Positions 27,515-35,448 of a stretch of 64,000 nt of DNA are shown piece after piece; positions within the stretch are counted from its first letter, which is position 1; each line of letters begins with the position of its first letter. The notes under the pieces are model-generated. The model was not told the DNA's origin. It saw nothing but the letters and a program-made list of their open reading frames with translations, and did not search any database. This DNA is from Anaeroplasma sp902783745 (lineage in GTDB: Bacteria; Bacillota_I; Bacilli_A; Acholeplasmatales; Anaeroplasmataceae), in NCBI GenBank assembly GCA_946617655.1, contig CAMOKL010000002.1, positions 124,001-188,000 of the forward strand, written 5' to 3'. The position numbers were made by a program, and so were the translations under genes.

Positions 27515-28329
27515 AAGTCTTCATCTATCCTTTCTTTAATTGTTGTAAATGCTTCTTTTTCCATATTACATCCTAAGTAATATATAGGAAGCTTTAACAT
27601 TAAGTCTGTAATATTATTCCATAATTCTATATTATCATCCTTAGGTAATTCTATTTGGCCAAGTAAAAGCTTAAATGCTTTTTTTGCAGGTAGCACTTCT
27701 ACTACATTTGTTTTATTCTGATATAAGAACACAATTGCCTTAAGCTCTGCTTCAATATTATTATCAACCATATGCTTACCACTCCATGGGTTTGGTGATA
27801 TTAATAATTTATTATTTTCTAGAGTAATAATATTTTTATCATCATTTATGCATATTGCATCACTATATTTATTCCATAATCTTCTATGAGTAGATTTACC
27901 TGTACCTGATTTTGCGCTAAAGCAAATACCTATACCTTTATAATATATTGATGATGAATGAAAGAATATTGATTTAGAATATGTTGTTACTAAATAGCTT
28001 ATTGCGTATTGGCTTAATATATATTCTAAATTAAATGATGTATTTTTGATGTTATAAATATTTACTTTGTTATTATCATATTCTATAACACCTAAATATT
28101 CTTTAGTTAAATCCTTTTGAAATTGAATCTTTTTTCCATTAATTAAATATAGATCATAATATTCAGTTTCAAGAATTTTATTCTTTAATAAAGATAAATC
28201 ATATTCTTTATTATAAGAATTAATATAATATGAAGGTTTATCATTAACCTCATATTTATTGATTGACTTAAATTCATCAATAAATAATAAATTACATTCT
28301 ATTACTAAATTTGAAATTTTTATAACCAT
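27505..28329 (-). CDS. HPr kinase-like (HprK-related) protein
   Basis: 274 residues. The C-terminal half holds a PEPCK/HPr-kinase type P-loop, GICFSAKSGTGKSTHRRLWN, followed by INDDKNI (Walker B-like) and the loop SPNPWSGKHMVDNN. It lacks the N-terminal domain order and HPr context of true HprK. Relatives in paeninodin-type lasso clusters phosphorylate the precursor peptide C-terminus; others sit with PqqD in uncharacterised loci. The Thr-rich lipoprotein gene ends 1 bp upstream, so the two are translationally linked. Confidence 0.8.
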   Translation of the reverse strand: MVIKISNLVIECNLLFIDEFKSINKYEVNDKPSYYINSYNKEYDLSLLKNKILETEYYDLYLINGKKIQFQKDLTKEYLGVIEYDNNKVNIYNIKNTSFNLEYILSQYAISYLVTTYSKSIFFHSSSIYYKGIGICFSAKSGTGKSTHRRLWNKYSDAICINDDKNIITLENNKLLISPNPWSGKHMVDNNIEAELKAIVFLYQNKTNVVEVLPAKKAFKLLLGQIELPKDDNIELWNNITDLMLKLPIYYLGCNMEKEAFTTIKERIDEDLCL

Positions 28330-28330
28330 A

Positions 28331-28648
28331 TTAATTCCATACTATAGTACCCCAACTTATAGAACCTGAAATGTCACCATCGTTATTAGATTTAACTGTA
28401 ACATTATTAGTTTTAGTTGTAGAGGTATTATCATTAGTAGTTGTTTCATCTTCTATAGTTGTAGATAAAACATTAGTTGTATCATCTTTAGTAGATGTAG
28501 TAGTAGTATCACTTACATCAGTTAGGGTTTCAGTAATAGATGTTTTATTTGTTGTAGTAGTATTATCATTCTTTTTATTATCTATTTTATTACATGATAT
28601 AAGTAATAATAATGATAGTGGTATTAAACCTAAGTATAATTTCTTCAT
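28331..28648 (-). CDS. Thr/Asn/Asp-rich lipoprotein
   Basis: 105 residues from the ATG at 28648 (GGAGAA upstream). Signal peptide with lipobox LLISC, a long low-complexity linker of Thr, Asp, Asn and Ser, and a short distinct C-terminus (GDISGSISWGTIVWN). It is the first gene of the operon with the HPr-kinase-like, PqqD and S26-like genes. Either a cell-surface protein with a disordered stalk, or a carrier whose C-terminal aromatic tail is the processed part. The second option is speculation. Confidence 0.6.
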   Translation of the reverse strand: MKKLYLGLIPLSLLLLISCNKIDNKKNDNTTTTNKTSITETLTDVSDTTTTSTKDDTTNVLSTTIEDETTTNDNTSTTKTNNVTVKSNNDGDISGSISWGTIVWN

Positions 28649-28711
28649 AGTTATATTCTCCAATATAATATTATTATATAATATTTTAGCAATTATTGTA
28701 TGTTAAATGTT

Positions 28712-29815
28712 TTATTGATTCAAATATTTATTTAATCTCTTATTAACTATATTTTTCACTTTATCAATTGATTTAAGCATAAAATCCATATCAAGATCAA
28801 AGTTTTTTCCAACAGCAATTAAATCACTATCTAATATATCTTTTCCTTTATTATTAACTATAGATGTATGTTCATAAAAATATGTATTACTATATGTCAT
28901 ATCGTATGCTGGAGATAATACATATTTTTTTAATTTAGGATCGTATAAATAAGAAAAGTTTTTAGCATGATCATCTAAGTTATGTGCATTAACGTTAAAG
29001 CACATCCTTAAAAACAATTGTTCTAAATCATTTTTATTGCCATTAGTTAATATTTTAGTAAGTTTAAATAGATTTAAGTAATCTATTGTAGGTCCTCTAA
29101 AATCGATTTCTAATAATGCGGAAGCTGATATCATATGTATTCTTTTTAAATCATCTGTTCTATCAAATCTTTTGATTCCAAAGTATCCTTTATTCGTTTT
29201 AGATTTAAATAATTTAACATCAGGCATATTAATGCCTATTTCTTTGCATGCAAGTGCGTATTCATATTCAGATAATCCAAAATCCTTAAAATCAAATTTA
29301 GAATCGAATTTAATTAGCCATTCACAGTTATCTATATTAACTAATACCTTAGGTCTTGCACCACCTGATGAACCACCAAATTTGAATAAATAATCAATGT
29401 TAGCTTCTTCTTGATTTAGAATTTTATTAGCTTCTTCTTGGTATTTATCTAAATCAAATTGAAGCTTATCTTTCATTTCATTATTAGGCTTATATTCTAA
29501 TGCACCCATACCACTACTACCAACAATTGATAGTTTAGTTAATAAATCTACGTCCTTAATACCTTGTTTTCTTATAAATCTATCTAACAATAGATTTCCC
29601 CAACTATCAGGTAAACTATCTGCAAAAACACCAAATAAGCCGTTAAACACATTATTTTTAGGAATAAATACACCTTCTTTTAATGGTAAAGAGAATGGTG
29701 ATATTGAATATCCATCTTTTAACCATTCTTTATCATATTCAAAAGCATATTTATCTTTATATCTAGCTAAAGCACCAACAAGCCTATCTCCAATATAAAC
29801 GTTAAGCTTTTCCAT
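28712..29815 (-). CDS. hipA: HipA family serine/threonine kinase toxin
   Basis: 367 residues. Couple_HipA N-terminus (YIGDRLVGALARYKDKYAFE) followed by a kinase-like core: SSGGARPKVLVN (P-loop), catalytic HNLDDHAKNFSYL, and metal-binding SPAYDMTYS. HipA toxins phosphorylate an aminoacyl-tRNA synthetase and cause growth arrest. The 5' end overlaps the hipB-like antitoxin gene by 14 bp, the standard arrangement. It lies inside the surface island but need not be functionally linked to it. Confidence 0.92.
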   Translation of the reverse strand: MEKLNVYIGDRLVGALARYKDKYAFEYDKEWLKDGYSISPFSLPLKEGVFIPKNNVFNGLFGVFADSLPDSWGNLLLDRFIRKQGIKDVDLLTKLSIVGSSGMGALEYKPNNEMKDKLQFDLDKYQEEANKILNQEEANIDYLFKFGGSSGGARPKVLVNIDNCEWLIKFDSKFDFKDFGLSEYEYALACKEIGINMPDVKLFKSKTNKGYFGIKRFDRTDDLKRIHMISASALLEIDFRGPTIDYLNLFKLTKILTNGNKNDLEQLFLRMCFNVNAHNLDDHAKNFSYLYDPKLKKYVLSPAYDMTYSNTYFYEHTSIVNNKGKDILDSDLIAVGKNFDLDMDFMLKSIDKVKNIVNKRLNKYLNQ

Positions 29816-30074
29816 ACTTTATCACCTCGTCTAAATTTTTAAATGCAACTTCAGTAAAAAGATTTAATATGTTTTCAGTAATATCTAACGCAGTACATAA
29901 CATTGTTAGTGAATGAAGTGATATTTCTCCTGTAGTCTCAAATCTTTTTATAGTACCATATGATACATTACTCATAAGTGATAATTGTTGCTGACTTATA
30001 TTTTTAGATTTTCTAATCTTTTTAAATCTTTTAGCAACATCTAATATAATTTCTTCAGTAGTTTCAAATATCAT
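29802..30074 (-). CDS. hipB: HipB-like XRE family antitoxin
   Basis: 90 residues with one helix-turn-helix (KNISQQQLSLMSNVSYGTIKR). It is the antitoxin and autorepressor partner of HipA, which overlaps its 3' end. Repeats at 30093-30148, just upstream, are a likely operator. RBS AGGAGG precedes the ATG. Confidence 0.88.
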   Translation of the reverse strand: MIFETTEEIILDVAKRFKKIRKSKNISQQQLSLMSNVSYGTIKRFETTGEISLHSLTMLCTALDITENILNLFTEVAFKNLDEVIKYGKA

Positions 30075-30092
30075 AATAGCCTCCTGTATAAT

Positions 30093-30148
30093 ATATTATC
30101 TATTTTAGGGTTAAAATGTATATTTTAGATAACATATTATCTATTTTA
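30093..30148 (-). promoter_or_regulatory. probable HipB operator (direct repeat plus palindrome)
   Basis: ATATTATCTATTTTA occurs twice, starting at 30093 and 30134 (41 bp apart, about four helical turns). The second copy overlaps the perfect palindrome TAGATAA-CATA-TTATCTA at 30126-30143. This is just upstream of hipB, where the antitoxin should bind. Confidence 0.6.
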
Positions 30149-30207
30149 TTATATTATATCACAAATTCGATAATAATACTATTGATACTTTATATCATCT
30201 TTGAGAT

Positions 30208-30240
30208 TATAAAAATAAGGGCACAATTAAGTGCCCTTAA
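30208..30240 (-). terminator. intrinsic terminator after the first KP-leader peptide gene
   Basis: AAGGGCAC/GTGCCCTT stem (30217-30224 with 30231-30238), loop AATTAA, then a T-rich tail on the minus strand, ending 4 bp from the stop codon. Confidence 0.9.
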
Positions 30241-30243
30241 TGA

Positions 30244-30381
30244 TTAATCTCCTGGTAATAAAGCACTGACATTTATACCTTTCATAGGATCAACATCACC
30301 TTTAGTTGTGCTTGATGCCATAATGATATCATCATTTTCAATGATTTCTTCTTCTATAATTGGTTTTACGTATTCTTTCAT
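30244..30381 (-). CDS. 45-residue precursor-like peptide with Y-x-K-P leader (copy 1)
   Basis: A small gene found by reading the minus strand. RBS AAGGAG lies 10 bp before the ATG. The peptide begins MKEYVKPIIEEEIIENDDII, then MASSTTKGDVDPMKG and ends in INVSALLPGD. The first 24 residues align with copy 2 at 35449 (shared KEYVKP, acidic helix, DIIM and S). Y-V-K-P is the same layout as the leader motif recognised by PqqD-like proteins in paeninodin-type lasso peptides. It follows a large secreted-protein gene by 14 bp and is followed by a terminator, so the two are cotranscribed. The function is unproven. Confidence 0.7.
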   Translation of the reverse strand: MKEYVKPIIEEEIIENDDIIMASSTTKGDVDPMKGINVSALLPGD

Positions 30382-30395
30382 TTTATATGATCTCC

Positions 30396-31973
30396 TTAAG
30401 CATTATATGTATATGTTGTATTTGCAGTAATTGCACTACCATCATAAGTAGCATTGAATGTAACATCAAGTTTCATTCCATTATAACTAGATGTAATACC
30501 ATATACTGTAAAATATACATAATATGTGCCTTCTACTGCAGCAAAAGTATTAGCATCACCAAATGCAGTTAATGCTTCGTAGCAAGTTGTTACTTTATGA
30601 TTTGCATTACCAACTTTTTCATTTAATGTAGCATTAACTGTAAATACCATAGCATCTAATAAAGCTACATCTTCTACATTTTCTAATATAACAATAAATG
30701 CAATTGCAGTATTGTTATCATTATAAGTACCAACGGCAGTACCGAATGTAGCAGTAGGTAATTGTTTTTCTTCAAATGAAATATAGTATATTACAATTGA
30801 ACCTGTTGTTGATCCTAATTCATATGTTCCAGCATCACTTATTTCTAAAGTATATTCTGCAATACTATTCACTAAATGACCTGTTGGAACATTTTCTAAT
30901 GTAACATCTCCATCTTTATATATACCAAAATCTCTTTCAGAACTATTTCCACTCTTAGCATACAAAGTAATTGTTCCAGGATTTGAAACAGTAAATGAAA
31001 CACCATTTTTACCAGTTTGTAATGAACCACCTGTCTTTATGCAACTAGATGCAACTCCTAAAGTTCCAACATTATCAGAAGTATCTGCCATTACTGTGTT
31101 TCCTTTTAATAATGTGTAAATTGTTCCTGTTAATTCTCTATTAACGTCTGATTTACCAGTACCTAATGATTCTTTTGCCAATTTCATTGTATTTAAATCC
31201 ATAGTTTGTATATTAGGCCATGGAGTATATGTAGCATATAAGCTAATTGATTCAGTAACTAATTCTGTATCAAAATTAAATTCTGAATCATCAGACATTT
31301 TCATCCATTTATCAAATGTATAGCCTAATTTTTCAGGATTTTGAGGCTTAGTTACTTTTCCATTTTCTTCTACACTATCAGCTAATAATTCGAATTCAGT
31401 AGTTTTATCTGAATCATAATACTTAACATCATAATATTGCTTTTCAACACCACCTGTAATAACTACTTCAAATTTCAAAATGTCGATGTTACCGGTACCT
31501 GTAACTGTTGTAGTTCCAGTTTCTAAGTTTAAGTTTCCAGAAACAAGAGTATCAGTACCAGCACTTGCAATTTGACTCTCACCTACTGTCATTTTTTTGC
31601 CACTTTTTGCAAAAAAGATATAATTCAAAGTTGCATTTTGATCTTCATCTAAATCAATAACTATAGAGAATCCAGCACCACTATCTCTAAGTTGGAAGTT
31701 ATATGAATAGTCACTTAAATCATCAGGATTACCTGTCCAATCTGTTGAAGCATCTTGAAATCTATATTTACTACTTATAAAAGATTTAAAAATACTATGA
31801 TCTGAAGGTTGACTAATGTTACCTGAAGATGAATTGTACGAAGCATCTAACAAATTTACCAATTCATAAGAATCATTTTTTGTTCCAGCATTTACTTTTG
31901 TACCAGCTACCGCAAATAAACCTATTGTTAGGGCTGATACAATTCCTAACAAAGCTTTTTTCAATTTGTTCAT
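30396..31973 (-). CDS. large secreted protein with InlB-type (Flg_new) repeat
   Basis: 525 residues. Sec signal peptide ending in KVNAGTK-like AxA (cleavage near residue 29). Residues about 185-255 form one Listeria-Bacteroides repeat (YYDVKYYDSDKTTEF...GYTFDKWMKMSD...ATYTPW). The rest is beta-rich, Thr/Ser/Gly-rich and without a recognised enzyme domain. The last 100 residues resemble the end of the 35601 protein in spacing of Tyr and Asp. There is no LPXTG or lipobox, so it is probably released. Its promoter carries an (AT)11 spacer and CcpA-like sites. Confidence 0.7.
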   Translation of the reverse strand: MNKLKKALLGIVSALTIGLFAVAGTKVNAGTKNDSYELVNLLDASYNSSSGNISQPSDHSIFKSFISSKYRFQDASTDWTGNPDDLSDYSYNFQLRDSGAGFSIVIDLDEDQNATLNYIFFAKSGKKMTVGESQIASAGTDTLVSGNLNLETGTTTVTGTGNIDILKFEVVITGGVEKQYYDVKYYDSDKTTEFELLADSVEENGKVTKPQNPEKLGYTFDKWMKMSDDSEFNFDTELVTESISLYATYTPWPNIQTMDLNTMKLAKESLGTGKSDVNRELTGTIYTLLKGNTVMADTSDNVGTLGVASSCIKTGGSLQTGKNGVSFTVSNPGTITLYAKSGNSSERDFGIYKDGDVTLENVPTGHLVNSIAEYTLEISDAGTYELGSTTGSIVIYYISFEEKQLPTATFGTAVGTYNDNNTAIAFIVILENVEDVALLDAMVFTVNATLNEKVGNANHKVTTCYEALTAFGDANTFAAVEGTYYVYFTVYGITSSYNGMKLDVTFNATYDGSAITANTTYTYNA

Positions 31974-32030
31974 AATCTTAATTTCCCCTTTCCCTAAACA
32001 AATTAAATATAATTAATTTTTTCTTTGAAC

Positions 32031-32051
32031 ACGTTTTTAAAAACGTTTTCA
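32031..32051 (-). promoter_or_regulatory. cre-like / LacI-family operator at the transcription start
   Basis: ACGTTTTTAAAAACGT (32031-32046) is a perfect 16-bp palindrome, and the overlapping TAAAAACGTTTTCA (32038-32051) matches the cre consensus TGWAANCGNTNWCA at 13 of 14 positions. It lies just downstream of the -10 box. Confidence 0.55.
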
Positions 32052-32060
32052 TTCACGATA

Positions 32061-32091
32061 ATTATAATATATATATATATATATATATCAA
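32061..32091 (-). promoter_or_regulatory. promoter with an (AT)11 repeat as spacer
   Basis: Minus strand -35 TTGATA (32091-32086) and -10 TATAAT (32066-32061), 19 bp apart. The spacer is almost entirely an AT dinucleotide repeat (32067-32088). A gain or loss of repeat units would change the spacing. It drives the secreted protein at 31973. Confidence 0.6.
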
Positions 32092-32122
32092 GTGCTTTTT
32101 CAAAAAAATTATCGTTGACAGT

Positions 32123-32141
32123 TGTAAACGAAAGCGTTTTA
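32123..32141 (-). promoter_or_regulatory. second cre-like operator upstream of -35
   Basis: TGTAAACGAAAGCGTTTTA, an AAACG/CGTTT inverted repeat, about 32 bp upstream of the -35 box. A weaker cre match than the downstream site. Confidence 0.45.
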
Positions 32142-32163
32142 GACTTTATTCATTCTTTAGTGC

Positions 32164-32200
32164 AAAAAAGAGGCATAATGCTTTTGACATTATGCCTCAA
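32164..32200 (-). terminator. intrinsic terminator after the 33367 lipoprotein gene
   Basis: 11-bp stem GAGGCATAATG/CATTATGCCTC (32170-32180 with 32188-32198), then T6 on the minus strand. Confidence 0.93.
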
Positions 32201-32209
32201 TTAATTCAA

Positions 32210-33367
32210 TTAATTTGCTTCATATTCTATTTCGAAATTAGAAATATTAGTTATATAAAACATCCACTCTCCTTCATAAAATGTATAATTAGAAGTTTTA
32301 ATTTCTTCTGCCATAAATGGTACTTGATAAATATATTTGTATGAAGCAGTTGCTACTAAAACTTCATTAAAGTTAATAATTAGATAATCCCCATCTTTAG
32401 CATTATAATCTAAAGATTCAGTTTCATAATTTTTAGAATTAGTATAATCAAATTTATTATCATTAAATACCTTTTCTTTATAAGTATTTAAATAATCTAT
32501 TGATTCAACATCTTCTTTTTTTGTACTTTTTACATTAGATATAAAAGTATTTATAGATAAATTATAATCTACTGTATATGTAAAATCATATGCTGAAGAT
32601 GTGCTATTATAATCAGACCAATTTTTAAAATTATCTTCAGTTAAGCTAGTATAATATGTATAATCACTACTTCCAAAAGTACGATACATAACACAAAGTT
32701 TTAATGATAAAGATATATTCTTAATTTTAATATTTTTATCAATTGGGATTATTATATTTGAATTAGATTTTTGAAATGCTATTCCGTTACTGCTTTTAAG
32801 ATCTGATAATTTAAAATTTGTATCTCCTACTTTTGCATATTTAGAAAATATATCGTCTGTTTTAGGCTTTTCAGAAGAATAATTTATTTTAATATCAGAA
32901 TATTGACAATATGAATTTAAACTAAAATAAAAGTATTCATTTTTTAAATAATTATCATCTATAATAATTTCATTATTAGAAGAAACATTTATTGAACCAT
33001 ATGTATCACGTGTATCATCATCTTCATAGTCATTATATGTAAAAGTCGATGAAACACCAGCTTTATAAGCTATTGTAGTATTTGTTGCACCTTTTTGGCT
33101 AAATGTAACTGTATCAATATATACATTAGCTTTAAGTTTGAATATAACAAATATACCATCTGATAATTTATCATATTTTTCAAGTTCACTATATTGTATC
33201 TTTTCATATTCAGATGTTTTTTTGGCAATAGATGAACCCTTTTTAATATAAACCTCATCTATTGCAGTTTCTTTTTTTGCATCATTTGCATTGCTACATG
33301 ATGTCATTAAAGTAATTGCTGATGTTAAAGCAAATATTCCTAATACCTTTTTTACTATTTTATTCAT
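32210..33367 (-). CDS. lipoprotein, unknown, with possible phase-variable promoter
   Basis: 385 residues. Signal peptide with lipobox MTSC (Cys about 24: LMTSCSNAND). The mature part is beta-rich, with many Ser, Asn, Tyr and Lys, and no known domain; YEGEWMFYITNISNFEIEYEAN ends it. RBS AAGGAG lies 8-9 bp before the ATG. It is transcribed alone between two strong terminators. Its promoter has a G10 tract between -35 and -10 (see 33401-33432), which suggests on/off switching, typical of surface-exposed proteins. Confidence 0.7.
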   Translation of the reverse strand: MNKIVKKVLGIFALTSAITLMTSCSNANDAKKETAIDEVYIKKGSSIAKKTSEYEKIQYSELEKYDKLSDGIFVIFKLKANVYIDTVTFSQKGATNTTIAYKAGVSSTFTYNDYEDDDTRDTYGSINVSSNNEIIIDDNYLKNEYFYFSLNSYCQYSDIKINYSSEKPKTDDIFSKYAKVGDTNFKLSDLKSSNGIAFQKSNSNIIIPIDKNIKIKNISLSLKLCVMYRTFGSSDYTYYTSLTEDNFKNWSDYNSTSSAYDFTYTVDYNLSINTFISNVKSTKKEDVESIDYLNTYKEKVFNDNKFDYTNSKNYETESLDYNAKDGDYLIINFNEVLVATASYKYIYQVPFMAEEIKTSNYTFYEGEWMFYITNISNFEIEYEAN

Positions 33368-33400
33368 ACTATACTCTCCTTACATTTTTCTAACAATAAA

Positions 33401-33432
33401 ATTTTACCCCCCCCCCACATTTATTTTGTCAA
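33401..33432 (-). promoter_or_regulatory. promoter with G10 homopolymer in the -35/-10 spacer
   Basis: Minus strand -35 TTGACA (33432-33427), -10 TAAAAT (33406-33401), spacer 20 bp, of which the last 10 are G (C10 at 33407-33416 on the plus strand). The same two boxes occur 17 bp apart upstream of the riboswitch (36841-36869). Loss of about three G would give ideal spacing here. Confidence 0.7.
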
Positions 33433-33452
33433 GTAAAAATATGTATTTTAGC

Positions 33453-33484
33453 GAAAAAAATATGCAAGCATCAAGCTTGCATAT
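33453..33484 (-). terminator. intrinsic terminator after second tyrosine kinase gene
   Basis: 10-bp stem ATATGCAAGC/GCTTGCATAT (33460-33469 with 33475-33484), then T7 on the minus strand. Confidence 0.93.
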
Positions 33485-33492
33485 TAATCATA

Positions 33493-35154
33493 TTATTCAT
33501 TATCCTTTGAAGAATCTTCTTCTACATATTCAACTTCATCGTATTCAGAATCATCCTCTACGATTTCGTTCCCTTCTTCATCTACATAGATAACTTCTTC
33601 TTCAACAACTTCTTCTGCATCATTATTAAATGTTTTATTAATTGTTTGAGGCTTTTTCTCTTCTTCCTTAATAACATCCTCTGCACTCTTTTCAGACACA
33701 GGCTCTGGGATTGGAGATGACTTTAAGATTTTAGCTTCTCTTAAAATCTTTTCATCTGGATGTCTTTTTTCTTCTTCACTTCTCATGAAGTATGAATTCT
33801 TGTTTTGGTAATTAGACTTAGTAATGTTAATACCAACGATTGGTGCATTAACATTCTTTAACATCTTAATACCTTCATAAACATCACGTTTTCTAGTTTG
33901 GTCAATTGCGATATTATATAATACTCCATCAGCAACAGTTGATGCAACAAGTGCGTCATTAAATTCTAATACTGGTGGTGTATCAATTAAGATATAATCA
34001 TATGTTTCTTTTAATTCATTAACAAATGTTTTTAATTTTTCACTTGATAAGAATTGAGTTGGGTTTGGAATATCTTCACCAACTGTAATTAAATCTACAT
34101 TTTCAAATGTATGTTTAATTAACTTTGTTTTATTAATAACATTCTCAAAATAATCAGCTAAACCATCTTCAAACGGAACACCATAAATCTCATGTAATTG
34201 AGGATTTCTTATATCTAAATCAATTAAGCATACCTTCTTATCATCAGCTGCAATACATGATGCTAGATTTGCAGCAACACATGTTTTTAATTCCTTAGAT
34301 ACAGTTGATGTAATCATTATAACCTTTTCAGGATTATCTACACTTGCATATCTAATATTCGTAAATAATCTATCATAATAATCAAATTCAGAATCGTGGA
34401 AATCAAGTAACCACATTGTTGGGTTATCACTCTTCATTCTCTTATCATAATGAATTGTACCAACAATAGGTAATCCTAATGTTTCAATCTCTTCTTTAGT
34501 CTTAAACTTAGTTGATGCAAATTCTTTAATGAATACAACAATTAAGGCACTTGCAATACCTAAGAATACTGTCACTAATATATATGTTGTAACATTAGGT
34601 GAAATTTTAGTACCAGTCTTAGCACTATCACTTCTTTCAACATATCCATCATTTAAGAAATTTAATAAACCTGTTTCACTCTTACCTTCAGCAACAACCT
34701 GATCAGCAACCATATTTGCAATATCTCTTGCACGCTCTGCATTAGTATCTACACATGAAATATAAATAATAAATGTATCATCAGGAACTGTTGTTTGAAT
34801 TCTTGATGCAAATGTTTGATAATCCCATTTGCATCCTGGATTATTTGATATAAATTTCTCATATACTGGATGAAGTAATGCATCACCCTTAATGATATTT
34901 GCAACAGATAATGTAAATCTTATAGATTCACTTGAATCTGATGCATTACTATCATAATAATGTGCATAATATGAACTTGATAATACGAATATTGTAGCTT
35001 GGCTCTTATATTTTGGTTTTACAAATACAAAAGTATAAAGCATTCCAATAATTAATACTGCACCAAATATTGATAACATCAATATAACATTTTTCTTTAA
35101 TACACGAATAATATCTGAAATATTTATTCCGTCTTTTTCTTTTTTATCTTCCAT
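33493..35154 (-). CDS. second polysaccharide co-polymerase/tyrosine kinase-like protein, with acidic tail
   Basis: 553 residues, paralogous to the 22919 protein. Wzz-type domain with membrane segments near 24-46 and 187-209, then a BY-kinase-like domain with Walker A-prime VCLIDLDIRNPQLH and Walker B YILIDTPPVLE. The P-loop is further degraded (TSTVSKELKTCVA, no Gly-x-Gly-Lys). Instead of a Tyr cluster it ends with about 100 residues rich in Glu, Asp and Pro-Glu, including EVIYVDEEGNE and YDEVEYVEED, with scattered Tyr. It may be a regulatory or non-kinase paralogue. It follows the small lipoprotein gene by 14 bp. Confidence 0.85.
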   Translation of the reverse strand: MEDKKEKDGINISDIIRVLKKNVILMLSIFGAVLIIGMLYTFVFVKPKYKSQATIFVLSSSYYAHYYDSNASDSSESIRFTLSVANIIKGDALLHPVYEKFISNNPGCKWDYQTFASRIQTTVPDDTFIIYISCVDTNAERARDIANMVADQVVAEGKSETGLLNFLNDGYVERSDSAKTGTKISPNVTTYILVTVFLGIASALIVVFIKEFASTKFKTKEEIETLGLPIVGTIHYDKRMKSDNPTMWLLDFHDSEFDYYDRLFTNIRYASVDNPEKVIMITSTVSKELKTCVAANLASCIAADDKKVCLIDLDIRNPQLHEIYGVPFEDGLADYFENVINKTKLIKHTFENVDLITVGEDIPNPTQFLSSEKLKTFVNELKETYDYILIDTPPVLEFNDALVASTVADGVLYNIAIDQTRKRDVYEGIKMLKNVNAPIVGINITKSNYQNKNSYFMRSEEEKRHPDEKILREAKILKSSPIPEPVSEKSAEDVIKEEEKKPQTINKTFNNDAEEVVEEEVIYVDEEGNEIVEDDSEYDEVEYVEEDSSKDNE

Positions 35155-35168
35155 TTTAATAAACCATC

Positions 35169-35381
35169 CTAGTGTAGAGTTGGAATATATGAAACATCTG
35201 TTAAATCATCATCTGTTGTTGTTTCTATATAACCTGTTTCTATATCTAATCCATTTTTTGTTTGAGTTTCAATTTTATTTCTATCTTCTTCTATAGGATT
35301 ATAATCATCATCCTTATTACAAGAAAGTAATGAAATAAAAAGAATTGATACTATAGATAATATTAATAATATTTTTTTCAT
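35169..35381 (-). CDS. small lipoprotein, unknown
   Basis: 70 residues. Signal peptide and lipobox LLSC (LFISLLSCNKDDD), then an acidic, Thr-rich tail of 48 residues ending in DVSYIPTLH. There is no known family. It lies between the second KP-leader peptide and the second tyrosine kinase gene, probably in the riboswitch-controlled operon if the hairpin at 35396-35432 is read through. Confidence 0.55.
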   Translation of the reverse strand: MKKILLILSIVSILFISLLSCNKDDDYNPIEEDRNKIETQTKNGLDIETGYIETTTDDDLTDVSYIPTLH

Positions 35382-35395
35382 AGTTCACCTAAAAT

Positions 35396-35432
35396 AAGTA
35401 ATAGAGTGAAACAATATTCACTCTATTTTATA
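35396..35432 (-). terminator. hairpin after the second KP-leader peptide gene
   Basis: AATAGAGTGAA/TTCACTCTATT stem (35400-35410 with 35418-35428). The T tail on the minus strand is interrupted, so termination may be partial. Confidence 0.55.
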
Positions 35433-35448
35433 TAAATTTAATTAAGAA

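Noticed and set aside
28371..28706. Long plus-strand ORF rich in Val, Ser and Thr
   Set aside because: Antisense shadow of the Thr-rich lipoprotein; Thr codons read backwards give Val-rich sequence, and there is no RBS.
22919..30381. A classical lasso peptide cluster
   Set aside because: PqqD, an HPr-like kinase and an exporter are present, but no asparagine-synthetase-like cyclase or transglutaminase-type B2 protease could be found in any frame.
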